Source: JAWKOK01 sp963698255 (GTDB taxonomy: Bacteria; Chloroflexota; Anaerolineae; Caldilineales; Caldilineaceae). From it: 64,000 nt of DNA. The stretch spans positions 186,001-250,000 of the forward strand of contig CAVOQD010000008.1 of the NCBI GenBank assembly GCA_963698255.1, read 5' to 3'. Both the position numbers and the translations under genes were made by a program. Position 1 is the first letter of the stretch. Every line of letters begins with the position of its first letter. Positions 17,666 to 27,658 of this stretch are shown one piece after another. The notes beneath the pieces are model-generated. The model saw nothing but the letters and a program-made list of their open reading frames with translations. It had not been told where the DNA came from and made no database searches.

Positions 17666-18374
17666 TGTTCTACTCCGGATTGTTCTACTCCTGTGATGCT
17701 CACGCCCTTGATCAGGAGCCACAACCCCAGCCCGACTTCCGCGACGAAGCTAAGCGCCATCCCGGGATAGCTGATCGCCGGGTAGTCCGGCAGCAGTATC
17801 GCCTGGAAGAACCAGAAGACGATGGCGAAGCCATCGAGGATCAGCAGCACGCCCAGGAACTTGGGCAGGAACCCGGACTTGTAGACCAGGTAGCCGAGCG
17901 GGAACAACCACGTGCCAAAGAACAGCTGTGCGGTGACGAAGCTCAACTTGTACAGATTGAGGGCGATGTACTGCACGGCTTCGATCTGCGCGAGAAGGCC
18001 TGCGTGAAGACCGAAGCGTCTGTCGACAGCATCGCAAAGATGAGCGGGAAGTAGCTCGCGACCTGTATGGCAACGCCGATTGCGTTGAGCAGAAGGAAGA
18101 GCAGCGCCAGATCCGGGTTCACGGGTCTGAGAAGAACGTAGAGACCCCACGCCGCCAAAACGAAGAGCAAGGCCGACAGCAAACCGAACACGAGGCCCAC
18201 AGCGAACTGCCCCGGATCTGCGGTGAGCACTTCGTAGGCCTGATCGACTTCGCCGGCCCCGATGTGGGCGACGGTGTCGGCGACGATCAGGGCCAGCACG
18301 AACGCGAGGTACAGACCGCCCGTGATCCTGGCTATCTTCTGCCGTGGAAGTTTTATGGTGACGCTGGAAGACAT
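17662..18374 (-). CDS. DUF4386 domain membrane protein (frameshifted)
   Basis: About 237 aa, six TM helices, matching DUF4386: RITGGLYLAFVLALIVAD at the start, DPGQFAVGLVFGLLSALLF, then YKLSFVTAQLFFGTWLFPLGYLVYKSGFLPKFLG and a last helix with LGLWLLIKG. A one-base deletion-type shift near 17985 (AFS...QIEAVQYIAL) separates the two frames. ATG 18374 was chosen for its GGAGGGACAC ribosome site. Coupled to the Dabb gene. Unknown role. Confidence 0.75.
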
Positions 18375-18517
18375 GTGTCCCTCCATTTTTGATCGGCGGA
18401 TGGCTGCGATCCAGGACGGTTCATGCCGTAAATGCAACCCTTGCACCTAACGCACCGGTTCAGCGGCGGCGTATGAGCGCCGTCCGCTGCAATCGACTGT
18501 TGGCCAGGCGCCCGAGT

Positions 18518-19948
18518 TTACTTGACGATTTCCGGATCGCCTGGCTGCCAGGACTTGTCAAACCATGACTTCAGGGGTCCGTAGAGTCGAAGGTAAACGA
18601 AATAGCCTATACCAGGCTTGGTCTGAATCCAGTTTTCCTTGGCCACACCCTCAGGGCGCTCCGGTCCGAAGTACGCGTCCACCGAACCATCGGGTTTTGG
18701 GACAGCGCCTCGGATGGAACCGAGCGAGGCCACGCCCTGTTCGTTCTGGATCAGCGAGCGCGAGTAGTTGTCGTAGACCGCCAACGACCAGAAGTTGGCT
18801 GCCGGAATATCCTTGGGCAGATGGATCTTGAATGTGTGGTCACCCGTGAGCCAACGTCCTTTCGAATCCTGATAGACGCCGACATATTGAGACCCCTGTC
18901 CGACCGCCGCGACCATCATTGATTTTGACGTCCCGATGGCCTCGAATCCGTAGCGAGAGCGTTGGTCAATGGCAAGATAGTTAGGCATGTTGAAGCTGGG
19001 GTCGTCGGAGATGAATATTCGCTTCCAGGGGCTGCCGGGATAAGGGTGAAGATCGGCATCCGGTACTCTTGGATACCACGAAACAACTTCAGCCATAGCC
19101 CGTCCGACCCTGGACGCCTCGGTCAGGATGTCGCGCATGCGGGCATCTGGTTTGAATTCCCTTCCGTGCGCAATGCCGAGCGTTTCCAGCGTCCCCAGCA
19201 TGGCCATATCCTGTTCGCGGGGAGGATTCTCGTTGATGTAGCGCGCAAGGTTTTCGAAGAAAGTGAAGCCTTCCGTGACCAGGAAATCGGCGCTGACGTC
19301 CGTCATGGAGATGAACGCCATTTCAGGTGGGTTCGCGGCCTCGGCCAATCGATACTGCCGAAAAGTCCGGACGAGTTCACGGAGCTTGGGGTAATCGGCC
19401 AAGGTGCGCGGCAGCGCGCGCAGATAGTAAACTGCGATATTGGAGTCTGATCGAACGACATGATACGCGATCGCCGGCATCGGCCCGTCATATGCAGGCG
19501 GCAGGACAAGGAACCGCCCCCCGCGATTCTGCTCGGGAGAGAATGGCCCGCCAATATCAACCAAGGGTTGCTGCCAGATGTTGTTCATGGTACCAAGCAG
19601 GCCGGGTGGCACTTCAATTACCATGGGGCCTTTGCTCAAGTCGAGTACCCCCGACATATAGATCGTGTCCTGATTGGCCGTGAGGATCAGTTGCCGGGGT
19701 TCGGCCGAGTTGTCTGCCACGATAACGGCGTGGTCACCGGCGCCCAATTTGTGGTGCGCATCTGCCATTGCCCCATAGGAGGCCATCGGTAGCGCCCACA
19801 AGTAGGCTTGTACCGCGCGCTGGAAATCAAGCTCGTCGTAAAGCTTCTGTGCCGTTTCTGTGGTCGGATAGCCGCCGATATAGTCCAGGGCGCCGACGCG
19901 CGTACGAACGACATCTGGCGTGACACCTAGATGCGCAGTTGTTTTCAT
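18518..19948 (-). CDS. DUF1254/DUF1214 domain protein
   Basis: 476 aa, intact. N-terminal DUF1254 (about 45-180; QAYLWALPM, NQDTIYMSGVLDLSKGP) and C-terminal DUF1214 (about 340-460; FWSLAVYDNYSRSLIQNEQ, WIQTKPGIGYFVYLRLYGP). Paired domains of unknown biochemical role, often found as exported or envelope proteins; no clear signal peptide here. Stands upstream of the DUF4386-Dabb pair on the same strand with a 144-bp gap. Confidence 0.85.
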   Translation of the reverse strand: MKTTAHLGVTPDVVRTRVGALDYIGGYPTTETAQKLYDELDFQRAVQAYLWALPMASYGAMADAHHKLGAGDHAVIVADNSAEPRQLILTANQDTIYMSGVLDLSKGPMVIEVPPGLLGTMNNIWQQPLVDIGGPFSPEQNRGGRFLVLPPAYDGPMPAIAYHVVRSDSNIAVYYLRALPRTLADYPKLRELVRTFRQYRLAEAANPPEMAFISMTDVSADFLVTEGFTFFENLARYINENPPREQDMAMLGTLETLGIAHGREFKPDARMRDILTEASRVGRAMAEVVSWYPRVPDADLHPYPGSPWKRIFISDDPSFNMPNYLAIDQRSRYGFEAIGTSKSMMVAAVGQGSQYVGVYQDSKGRWLTGDHTFKIHLPKDIPAANFWSLAVYDNYSRSLIQNEQGVASLGSIRGAVPKPDGSVDAYFGPERPEGVAKENWIQTKPGIGYFVYLRLYGPLKSWFDKSWQPGDPEIVK

Positions 19949-20485
19949 AGTCTACTCTCTCCTCTGTGGGATTACTCGGTTGTGTGGGTATCCACCTAAA
20001 TACCCATTGTCCTGCTTTTGACAGAATAACAATGGAATTCAGAACCTTTTCCACCACGAGCAGCGCGAATACCGGTTTTACAACTTTATCCCCTCTATCG
20101 CAGCGCCAACACTCAATTCTCGGACCTTATCCCGCACGCCTGGGAGGCAGTGTTACCGGTGTTGGATGATCGTTCGCTCTGGTTGACTGCGCGCCAAAAA
20201 CGCAGAAGCCTCTGTGTTCGACATTCCGTGTGGCAATGTACTCGCTCTTCACCTGGGGACTCCCGGCAGCGATCTGGTTGGGCGGGTGTTTGGATGGTCC
20301 GGCAGGCGTGCACTGCCTTCGCAACGCCCTCATTATCGGTCCGATAGAGAGAGATGTCAACGACGATGACGGGGCATTACAGCCACGGCTCTGAACTTCG
20401 CCATGGGCACGGCCTTGCCCTGTTGGAGCCGTGCCTGGCGCCAACTCGGCGGCAGTTCCCACCGCATCTTTCTGATTGTTTGTCC
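19949..20485. other. Intergenic interval with diverged interspersed repeats
   Basis: No supported CDS. 20180-20340 is a degraded relative of 9585-9720; 20330-20355 contains a minus-strand TTGACATCTCTCTC...GATAATGAG, like the repeat promoter at 17092; 20405-20480 repeats the word GCCTGGCGCCAACTCGGCG seen at 14418. Confidence 0.5.
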
Positions 20486-20633
20486 CTAGCAGCTTGTCGG
20501 AGAGGCCAAGAAATCGACCGCGGATGCGGCGGATTAGGCGGAAAGAGCCTGATTTTATCTGATATTATCGGCATTTATCAGCCAAATCCGCCTAATCCGC
20601 GGTCTATCGTCCTTCTCTCCGACAGACTGCTAG
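20486..20633. mobile_element. MITE-like palindromic element, family A (copy 1)
   Basis: Termini CTAGCAGCTTGTCGGAGAG (20486-20504) and CTCTCCGACAGACTGCTAG (20615-20633) are inverted repeats. Inside is a palindrome of GACCGCGGATGCGGCGGAT and CCGCCTAATCCGCGGTC arms, so the element is a hairpin within a hairpin. CTAG at each end may be a target duplication or part of the terminus. Confidence 0.75.
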
Positions 20634-20776
20634 CAATTTGTCGGAGAGAAAGCTGATAGGACGCGGATGACGCTGATTTGGCTGATATCCACGGATCAAA
20701 TCGGAAAAATCAGCGAGAATCCGTCCTATCCGTGTCATCCGCGTCCCGTTTTTTCGTCACTCCGACAGCCTGCTAG
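20630..20776. mobile_element. MITE-like palindromic element, family A (copy 2, tandem)
   Basis: Shares its left CTAG with copy 1 and ends TCCGACAGCCTGCTAG at 20776. The interior arms differ from copy 1 (ACGCGGATGACGCTGATTTG and ATCCGTGTCATCCGCGT), showing that the same termini carry different palindromic cores. Confidence 0.72.
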
Positions 20777-21000
20777 ACCAATGCAGGAAAAAACTTATCC
20801 ACGAAGGGTCGCGAATTTCCCCAAAGGTCAGCTTTCTTCGTGTTTCTTTGTGCTATCTGTATGTGGCATTGTGATAACCATCGCGTTTGAATCGTTGGGA
20901 AAGATTTTTACGTAGCGCTTACCAGTCGTAGCCAGTGTCATCAAAGGCAACGGCATCCAAGAAATCTTCTTTGTTCTCTTTCAGCGTTTCACGAACTTCG

Positions 21001-21279
21001 TCAACCGTCGTCTGCTCGATCCGATTGGTTTCCGCTAGAAACTTGCTTTCCAAAAAACTGGTCGCAGAGCCTTTCTGACTCGGCGATCGCTTCAGGCGAC
21101 AATATGACAGATTTTGCCTTTGATTTGGGATCGCTGATCCAGCCTTTTTCATGCAGCCGATCGAGCACCGCCCAGTCATGACCTTTCCAGGCACGACCGC
21201 CGTACGCGTCAACGTCATGAAGCGTCAGCGAGAGCAAGGCAAGGACGGTCTGGTCAATCTTGTCAGTGTCGTATTCCAT
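21001..21279 (-). CDS. DUF6429 family small protein
   Basis: 92 aa. MEYDTDKIDQTVLALLSLTL, RAWKGHDWAVLDRLHEKGWI and KAKSVILSPEAIAESERL follow the DUF6429 pattern closely: a short winged-helix-like protein of unknown function. GGAGG precedes ATG 21279. Past residue 80 another frame continues as an acidic tail (VRETLKENKEDFLDAV) to 20919, which could be a frameshifted C-terminus or a separate remnant. It lies directly after the hsdR remnant. Confidence 0.65.
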   Translation of the reverse strand: MEYDTDKIDQTVLALLSLTLHDVDAYGGRAWKGHDWAVLDRLHEKGWISDPKSKAKSVILSPEAIAESERLCDQFFGKQVSSGNQSDRADDG

Positions 21280-21310
21280 TTTAGCCTCCGATGAATGATG
21301 CTTTTCCTCG

Positions 21311-23840
21311 TCAAGAAAGCTGACCCGCGCGGCTCTGGTACTTCTTAAAATTCTCCGCCTGCTCGAAGATCTCCTGGTAGACTTCGTCGCGGTCCACCGG
21401 CGGGTAGCCATTTTCGGCCAGCAAGATGATCAGATCCACCTTCAGCTCGGCCTTGATGTCATCACGCCGGCTCCAGTCGGTGTACCTGGCCTTGTCGTCG
21501 ACGATGACCTTCACTTGCTTGGCCAGATCGAGCAGTTTCTCCTCAGGATATTCAAAATCATACTTGACGGTCAGCGCTTTGAGGATGTCGTAGAAGGCCT
21601 TCTCCTCGAAATCGATGCCCAGTTCGGCGAAGGACTCTCTTCTCCTTCTGGATGGCGTGGTAGAGGTCGATGATCTCGTCGGTGAACTCTTCCAGCACTT
21701 CGCTGCGCAGGACGTCCTGTTCGCTGCGCTCGTTGTATCGGTCCACCAGGGCCTTGAACTGCTTGCGAGAAGTCGACGCCCTTGAGCCTGTTGACCTTCT
21801 TGAACTCCTCAATCGCCTTGGCCAGCAATTGCTGGAGCAGCTTGATCTTGGTGTTGGGCAGCTTGATCTTCTCGATCTTGGCCAGGTAGTCCGCGATCGA
21901 AGATGTCGACCTCGGCGGTATCGCCTTGTCCCAGCTTGAAGATCTCTTCCACGCCATCGCTTGCCAGCGCCTCGGCAATCATCTCCCGCACCTTGGCGTT
22001 CATCTGCACGCAGGTCGGGGGCGTCGCCTTTGGTCAGCTTGAAGACGATGGAGCGGACGGCCAGGTAGAAGTGAACATGATCGCGCTCGGTCTGGGTGAA
22101 GGCATCGCTGCCGACGCAGATGTCGTAGGCCGCTTTCATCCGTTTGACCAGGAACATGAAGCGTTTCTCGAACTCGTCGGTCACCTGCACAAATTCGGCG
22201 GCCATGTTCAGGCAGTGCAGTTGTTGCAGCGGTTCGCCCGTGAAATAGGGCGCGGTATCAAACGGTGGAAGATGGCCCGCATCAGGTCGAGATGATCTTT
22301 GACCACGATGATGGACTGCTGGATCTCCTCGATGTTGGCTGTGTCGGCCTTGGAGTAGTGGGCCAGCGCCAGATTCATCTGCTTCTTGATGCCGATGTAG
22401 TCGACGACCAGCCCTTTTTCCTTCTGCTCATACTTGCGGTTCACCCGCGAGATGGTCTGGATCAGGTTGTGACGCTGGACCGGCTTGTCGATGTACATGG
22501 TGTCGAGGAAGGGCACGTCAAAGCCGGTGAGCCACATGTCGACCACGATGGCGATTTTGAAGTTGGATTTGGCGTTCTTGAACTGCCGATCCAGCTCCTT
22601 GCGGTACTCCTTGCTGCCCAGCATGTCGTAGAGTGCCTGGTCGTCATCCTTGCCACGCGTCATCACCATCTTGATGCGTTCCATCGGCTTGATCTGTTTC
22701 TGCTCCTGCGGCGCTGAGTTCCTCCCCATCGGCGCAGACCTTGCACCTCGGCCCACTCGGGACGCAGGGCGATCACTTCCTTGTAGAAGGCGTAGGCGAT
22801 GGGGCGGCTGCTGCTGACAAACATCGCCTTGCCCGCCACCGTGGCGCCTTCGCCGACGCGCGCTTCGTAGTGCTCCACGAAATCCGCGGCCAGGGCCTTG
22901 AGGCGGTCAGGGTCGCCGAGGATGGCGTTCATCTTGCACGTTGGCCTGTCTTGCTCTCCTCGATCGGCGTAGTCGCTGGCCCCGTCTTCGGCGCATTGGG
23001 CGTAGTAGTCTTCGATCTCCTGCAGCTTGCCGTTGTCCAGCAGCACCTTGGCCGCCCGGCCTTCGTAGACGATGCGCACGGTGATCTCGTCGGCCACCGA
23101 TTCGGTCATGGTGTAGGCGTCCACCACCGGGCCGAAGACATCCAGCGTGGCGTCGATGGGCGTGCCGGTGAAGCCGACGTAGGTGGCGTTGGGCAGCGAG
23201 TCGTGCAGGTATTTGGCAAAGCCGTAGGTGCGCTTCACCCCGTCTTCCGTGATCGCGCACCTTCTGGTCCAGGTTGACCTGGCTGCGGTGGGCCTCGTCC
23301 GAGATGCAGATCACGTTGGTGCGCTCGGTCAGCAGTTCGGTGTCTTCGGTGAATTTGTGGATGGTGGTCAGAAAGACGCCGCCGCTGTTGCGCCCCTTCA
23401 ACAGCTCGCGCAGATGGGTCGCGGCTCTCCACGCTGATCACCGACTCATCGCCGATGTAGCCCTTGCCATTGGTGAACAGGCCGGAGAGCTGGTCATCCA
23501 GATCGGTGCGGTCGGTGATCAGGACGATGGTCGGGCTGGCCAGATCGACGCTCTTCATCAGCAGCCGGGTCAGGAAGAGCATGGTGTAGCTCTTGCCGCA
23601 GCCCGTCGCGCCAAAGTAGGTGCCGCCCTTGCCGTCGCCGTTCCGGGCTTGCGATGTGGGCCAGGATGTTGGCGATAGAGCTTGGTCGCCGCGTAGTATT
23701 GCGGGATAGCGGCAGAGGATCTTCTCCTCCTCGCCGCGAGGTGTCGGGGAAGTAGACGAAGTTGCGGATCACGTCGAGCAGCGTCAGTGGGTTGAACAGG
23801 CCGGAGATCATGGTGTAGAGCGAGTTGATGCCTTGGCTCC
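21311..23840 (-). pseudogene. hsdR: Type I restriction enzyme HsdR, lacking the nuclease domain, multiply frameshifted
   Basis: ATP-dependent translocase subunit of a type I system. Fragments in order: SLYTMISGLFNPLTLLDVIR with a following nucleotide-binding GATGCGKSYTMLF, TIVLITDRTDLDDQL, ICISDEAHRSQ (DEAH box), YVGFTGTPID, SKFKIAIVVDMWLTGFD-type helicase motif VI region, and a typical C-terminal ARYTDWSRRDDIKAEL to KKYQ. At least six single-base shifts. The sequence begins at the equivalent of about residue 240: the N-terminal PD-(D/E)XK endonuclease domain is absent, and a GC-rich repeat and the hsdM 3-prime end lie in its place. Confidence 0.8.
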
Positions 23841-23844
23841 CGTC

Positions 23845-23985
23845 CCCGCGGCCCCCATCCCCGCTTCCCCCATCCCCGCTTCCCCCAGAGGGGGAAGAGC
23901 TTTTGCTTTCCCCTCTGGGGAAAGCGCTTTTGGCTCCCCTCTCCCCGCGGGAGAGGGGCTGGGGGTGAGGGGGGCGGTCGGCTCC
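23845..23985. repeat. GC-rich intergenic repeat at the hsdM-hsdR junction
   Basis: Contains three direct copies of a CCCCCATCCCCGCTT-like unit, a CCCCTCTGGGG... hairpin and the palindrome CCTCTCCCCGCGGGAGAGG followed by GGGGTGAGGGGGG. Such repeats are normally strictly intergenic, yet here the block sits in continuous coding frames between two truncated genes, marking the deletion junction. Confidence 0.75.
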
Positions 23986-23989
23986 GCCA

Positions 23990-25290
23990 CTCATGATACG
24001 TCCCCGCAATGGTCGCGATGTCCTCCTCGGTCAGCTCCTTCTGGGTGCGGCTGATCATCGAGCCGATCTTGCGGGCATCGATGAAGAGCGTCTCGCCTTC
24101 GCGGTTGCGGTAGCCGCGCTCGCGTGTCGGCCTTTTTGTTCTTGGTCAGGAACCAGAGGCAGACGGGAATCTGGGTGGTGTAGAAGAGCTGGCCGGGCAG
24201 GGCGATCATGCAGTCGACCAGGTCGTTCTCGACCAGCTTCTGGCGGATCGCGCCTTCGCCCTGGTGTTGGTCGACATGGAGCCGTTGGCCAGCACAAAGC
24301 CGGCCACGCCGTGGTCCGAGAGCTTGGAGACCATGTGCAGAATCCAGGCGTAGTTGGCATTGCCGGTGGGCGGGGTCTCGTAGCCGTCCCAGCGCGGGTC
24401 GTCGGTCAGCTCGTCGGCGGCCCGCCAGTCCTTCATGTTGAAGGGCGGATTGGCCATGATGTAGTCGGCCTTGAGGTCGGGGTGCTGATCCTTGAAGAAG
24501 GTGTCGGCGGGCACTTCGCCCAGGTTGGCCGACGAGCCCGCGCACGGCCAGGTTCATCTTGGCCAGCTTGTAGGTGGTGGCCGTGTACTCCTGCCCGTAG
24601 ACCGAGATGTCCTTGGTGTTGCCGTGGTGGCTTTCGCACAAACTTGAGCGACTGCACAAACATGCCGCCCGAGCCGCAGCAGGGGTCGTAGATCTTGCCC
24701 CGGTAGGGTTCGATCATTTCGGCGATCAGATTGACCACGCACTTGGGCGTGTAGAACTCGCCCCCCAGCTTGCCCTCCGAGGCGGCAAACTTGCCCAGGA
24801 AATATTCATAGACCCGGCCAACGGTGTCTTCTTCCTTGTCGGCGACGGTGTCGATGTTGTTGATGGCATCGATCAGGGCCGAGAGCTTGCTGCCATCCAG
24901 CCCCAGGCGGGAGAAGTAGTTGTCGGGCAAGGCTCCCTTGAGCGAGGCGTTGCTCTTCTCCACGTCGGCCAGGGCCGTGTCGATCTTGATGGCGATGTCG
25001 TCCTGCTTGGCATGCTGCTGGATGTAGGACCAGCGCGAGGTCTCGGGCAGGTAGAAGACGTTCTTCATGGTGTAGAACTCGACCATGTCGACGTAGTTCT
25101 CCTTGCCTTCGGCGATCAGCTCGGCGCGGCGCTCTTCGAATTTGTCGGAGACGAACTTGAGGAAGATCAGGCTGAGGACGACGTGTTTGTATTCGGACGA
25201 TTCGACGCTGCCGCGCAGCCGGTTGGCGGAATCCCACAGGGATTCTTCGAAGCCTTTGTCGTTCGTTGAGGGTGCGTTTTTCTGAGCCAT
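23990..25290 (-). pseudogene. hsdM: Type I restriction-modification methylase HsdM, C-terminally truncated and frameshifted
   Basis: N6-adenine methyltransferase subunit. N-terminal HsdM_N domain (FEESLWDSANRLRGSVESSEY, LIFLKFVSDKFEERR), then SAM motif I DPCCGSGGMF, ISVYGQEYTATTYKLAKMNL, catalytic NPPF in MANPPFNMKDW, and the end LTEEDIATIAGTYHEW. Four or more single-base shifts (about 24640, 24530, 24250, 24120). The usual last about 60 residues (to the PGRYVG motif) are missing, as is hsdS, which should follow. The first shift is an extra C in GTGCGAA. Residues of the active site are intact, but no specificity subunit remains to direct it. Confidence 0.82.
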
Positions 25291-25475
25291 TCATCATCCT
25301 TGCCGCGTCTGGTAATTCTGTTTTGAGGAGTAGGCTTTCACGTTGGCTTGCCGCTCTTTTCTCGGAATGATTATAGCAGAGAACGGTTGACATTGCTTCC
25401 AGTTATTGAGCCACCCTGTCACCCTATCATCTAAGTGTTCTTTTGACACTACCCTTTTCAGGTTTTCGATTTTCG

Positions 25476-25484
25476 TGCTATGAT
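25476..25484 (+). promoter_or_regulatory. Extended -10 promoter of the polyamine importer operon
   Basis: TGCTATGAT (TGn plus TATGAT at 25479-25484) lies 80 bp before the substrate-binding protein ATG. The nearest TTGACA (25443-25448) is 30 bp away, too far to pair, so this would be an extended -10 promoter. Confidence 0.4.
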
Positions 25485-25564
25485 GGTCCATGCAGGGCGG
25501 TTTGGTACTTGGCCGCTCTGTACCAATCGATGTCACCAAGGTTGTTTACTCGAAGGAGATTCCA

Positions 25565-26683
25565 ATGTCTCGCATGAATGTGCAGGTGCTATTTGCGCTT
25601 ACGCTGATCGCACTGTTGGCGCTGGCCGGCTGCACGGGGATGCCCATGCAGCCCGAGGCCGCGTCCGATCAGCCGCAGGAGGGTGAAGCGGTCAAGGAAC
25701 TGCATGTGCTCAACTGGCAGGGCTACGGCTCGGACGAGCCGTGGGCCATTGAGCAGTTCGAAGAGATGTACGATGTCAAGGTCGTCCACGACTACTTCAA
25801 CTCTGAAGACGAGTTGTTGACCAAGCTGCGCACCAGCCCCGGCACCTACGACGTGGTGCTGCCCAACATCGCCTATGTGCCGCCGGCGATTGCCGATGGC
25901 CTACTTGCAGCCCATCGATGTCGAGGCCCTGGATGTCTGGTCCAACCTGCCCGAGGCCTTCCAGACGCTGCCGGAGACGGTGAGCGACGGCGTTGTCTAC
26001 GGCGTGCCGTGGGCCTGGGGCGCGACCTCGCTGGTCTACAACACCGAGACCTTCCCGGACGGTCTTGACTTCTCTCAACGCACTCTGGGATCCGGCCTAT
26101 GCCGGACCAGGTCGGCTTCGAGGACAACTACGAGGACGCCGTGATCTTCGCAGCGTTGGCGCTGGGCTTGGACAACCCCAATCAGCCCGAGGATCTGGAC
26201 GCGGTCAAGGCCAAGCTCGACGAGCTGATGCCCAACGTGCGTGCCTTCTGGCAGTCCGAGGACGAGTTCAACCGCCTCTTCACCAACGGCGAGATCGACC
26301 TCGGCGTCTACTGGAGCGGCTCGACCTCGCGCTCGCAGACCGAGTTTGATCTGCCCATCGCCTTCGTCATTCCCGAGGAAGGCGCCATCGGCTGGACCGA
26401 CGCCTGGGCCATCCCCGTCGACGCGCCCAACGAGGCGATGGCGCTCAAGTGGATCGACTTCATGAGCAGCCCCGAGTTCTACGTCGAGTGGGACAGCGTG
26501 GCCGGCGCGCCCGTGCCCGCCAATCCCGCCGTGCTGGAGCAGATGCCCGAGGATTCGTTCACGCGCACCGTCTTCGGCGATCCCGATGTCTCGGCCAAAC
26601 TGGCCTTCATCACCGACACCCCGGCCGACGTCCGCGAACAGTGGGTCGAGCTGTGGCAGGAAGTGAAGGCGAACGCGCAGTAG
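25565..26683 (+). CDS. Spermidine/putrescine-type ABC transporter substrate-binding lipoprotein (PotD-like, frameshifted)
   Basis: Extracytoplasmic receptor of the importer encoded downstream. Lipobox LALAGC at residues 16-21 with the lipid-modified Cys. Family motifs: LHVLNWQGYGSDE after the tether, DVVLPNIAYV, GVPWAWGATSLVYN, LWDPAYAG, VGFEDNYED and WIDFMSSPE. Three single-base shifts near 25900, 26070 and 26105 (the first an extra C in GGCCTAC); the gene reads cleanly otherwise. ATG 25565 has AAGGAG seven bases upstream. The order potD-potB-potC-potA is unusual in having the ATPase last. The ligand could be a polyamine or related cation. Confidence 0.85.
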
Positions 26684-26689
26684 GGGATA

Positions 26690-26797
26690 GGGTTGTAGGG
26701 CAGTGGGGTTGTGGGGTTGTGGGGGTAGAGATGCCGGAATCGTATCCCCACAACCCCACTGCCCTACAACCCCACTGCCCCACTGCCCTACCAACCA
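26690..26797. repeat. GGGGTTGTGGGG palindromic repeat (family E, copy 1)
   Basis: GTTGTAGGGCAGTGGGGTTG (left) and CAACCCCACTGCCCTACAAC (right) form a long G-rich/C-rich hairpin with partial tandem copies. A related element is at 38815-38925. It occupies the gap between the binding protein and first permease gene, inside the operon. Confidence 0.75.
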
Positions 26798-26800
26798 ACC

Positions 26801-27658
26801 ATGCTCACCAAACCACCCAGCCGACTCCGACTCAGCGCACTGCTAGCGCCGGCCTATCTTTGGCTGGTGCTTTTTGGCTTTGTGCCGCTGGCCATCATGT
26901 TCTACTTCAGCTTCCTCAACGATGTGCCGTTGGGGGATCGTGAGATCTACCTCACGTTCGAGAACTACGCTCGCTACTTCTCGCGTGGATTCTACGCCAA
27001 GCTGACCTTCGATTCGCTGATGATGGGCTTCTACACCACGGTCGGCTGTCTGCTGCTGGGCTATCCGCTGGCCTTTGCGCTGGCCCGCTATGTCGAGGGG
27101 CGTTGGCAGACCGCGCTCTTTCTGCTCATCATCGTGCCCTTCTGGAGCAACTCGCTGATCCGCCTCTACTCGTGGATCGTGGTGCTGGGCCGGGGCGGTT
27201 TCATCAACTATGGCCTGGACTGGCTCGGCTTTCCCACGGGCAACGGCATCCTCTACACCTACCCGGCCATCATCATCGGCCTGGTCCACGCCTATCTGCC
27301 CTACATGGTGCTGACCATCTACATCGCCCTGGATCGGCTCGACAACCACCTGATCGAAGCGTCGGCCAGCCTGGGATCGACGCCGCTGACCACCTTCCGC
27401 CGCGTGATCTTCCCGCTCAGCCTGCCCGGCGTGCTCTCCGGCGTGATCCTGGTCTTCATCCCGGCCATCGGCTCGTTTGTGGAGCCGCGCCTGCTGGGCG
27501 GCAAGGCCGGGACCATGCTGGGCACGGTCATCGAGGACCAGTTTGTGCAGGTCTTCAACTGGCCGCTGGGCGCCGCGCTCTCCTTCATCATGCTGCTGAT
27601 TGTCGCGCTCATCATGCTGCTCTCGGCCCGGCTGCTGGCCCCGAAGGAGGAAGCATGA
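26801..27658 (+). CDS. potB: Polyamine-type ABC transporter permease (PotB-like)
   Basis: Inner membrane permease, 285 aa, intact, six TM helices. The cytoplasmic EAA loop EASASLGSTPLTTFRRVIF-PLSLPG (about 186-210) docks the ATPase. FWSNSLIRLYSW is typical of the PotB/PotH group. The ATG overlaps nothing upstream (repeat E lies before it); the stop overlaps the potC ATG (ATGA). Confidence 0.9.
   Translation: MLTKPPSRLRLSALLAPAYLWLVLFGFVPLAIMFYFSFLNDVPLGDREIYLTFENYARYFSRGFYAKLTFDSLMMGFYTTVGCLLLGYPLAFALARYVEGRWQTALFLLIIVPFWSNSLIRLYSWIVVLGRGGFINYGLDWLGFPTGNGILYTYPAIIIGLVHAYLPYMVLTIYIALDRLDNHLIEASASLGSTPLTTFRRVIFPLSLPGVLSGVILVFIPAIGSFVEPRLLGGKAGTMLGTVIEDQFVQVFNWPLGAALSFIMLLIVALIMLLSARLLAPKEEA

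Noticed and set aside
25443..25484. TTGACA at 25443 paired with TATGAT at 25479 as a promoter
   Set aside because: The spacer would be 30 bp; only the extended -10 element is kept.
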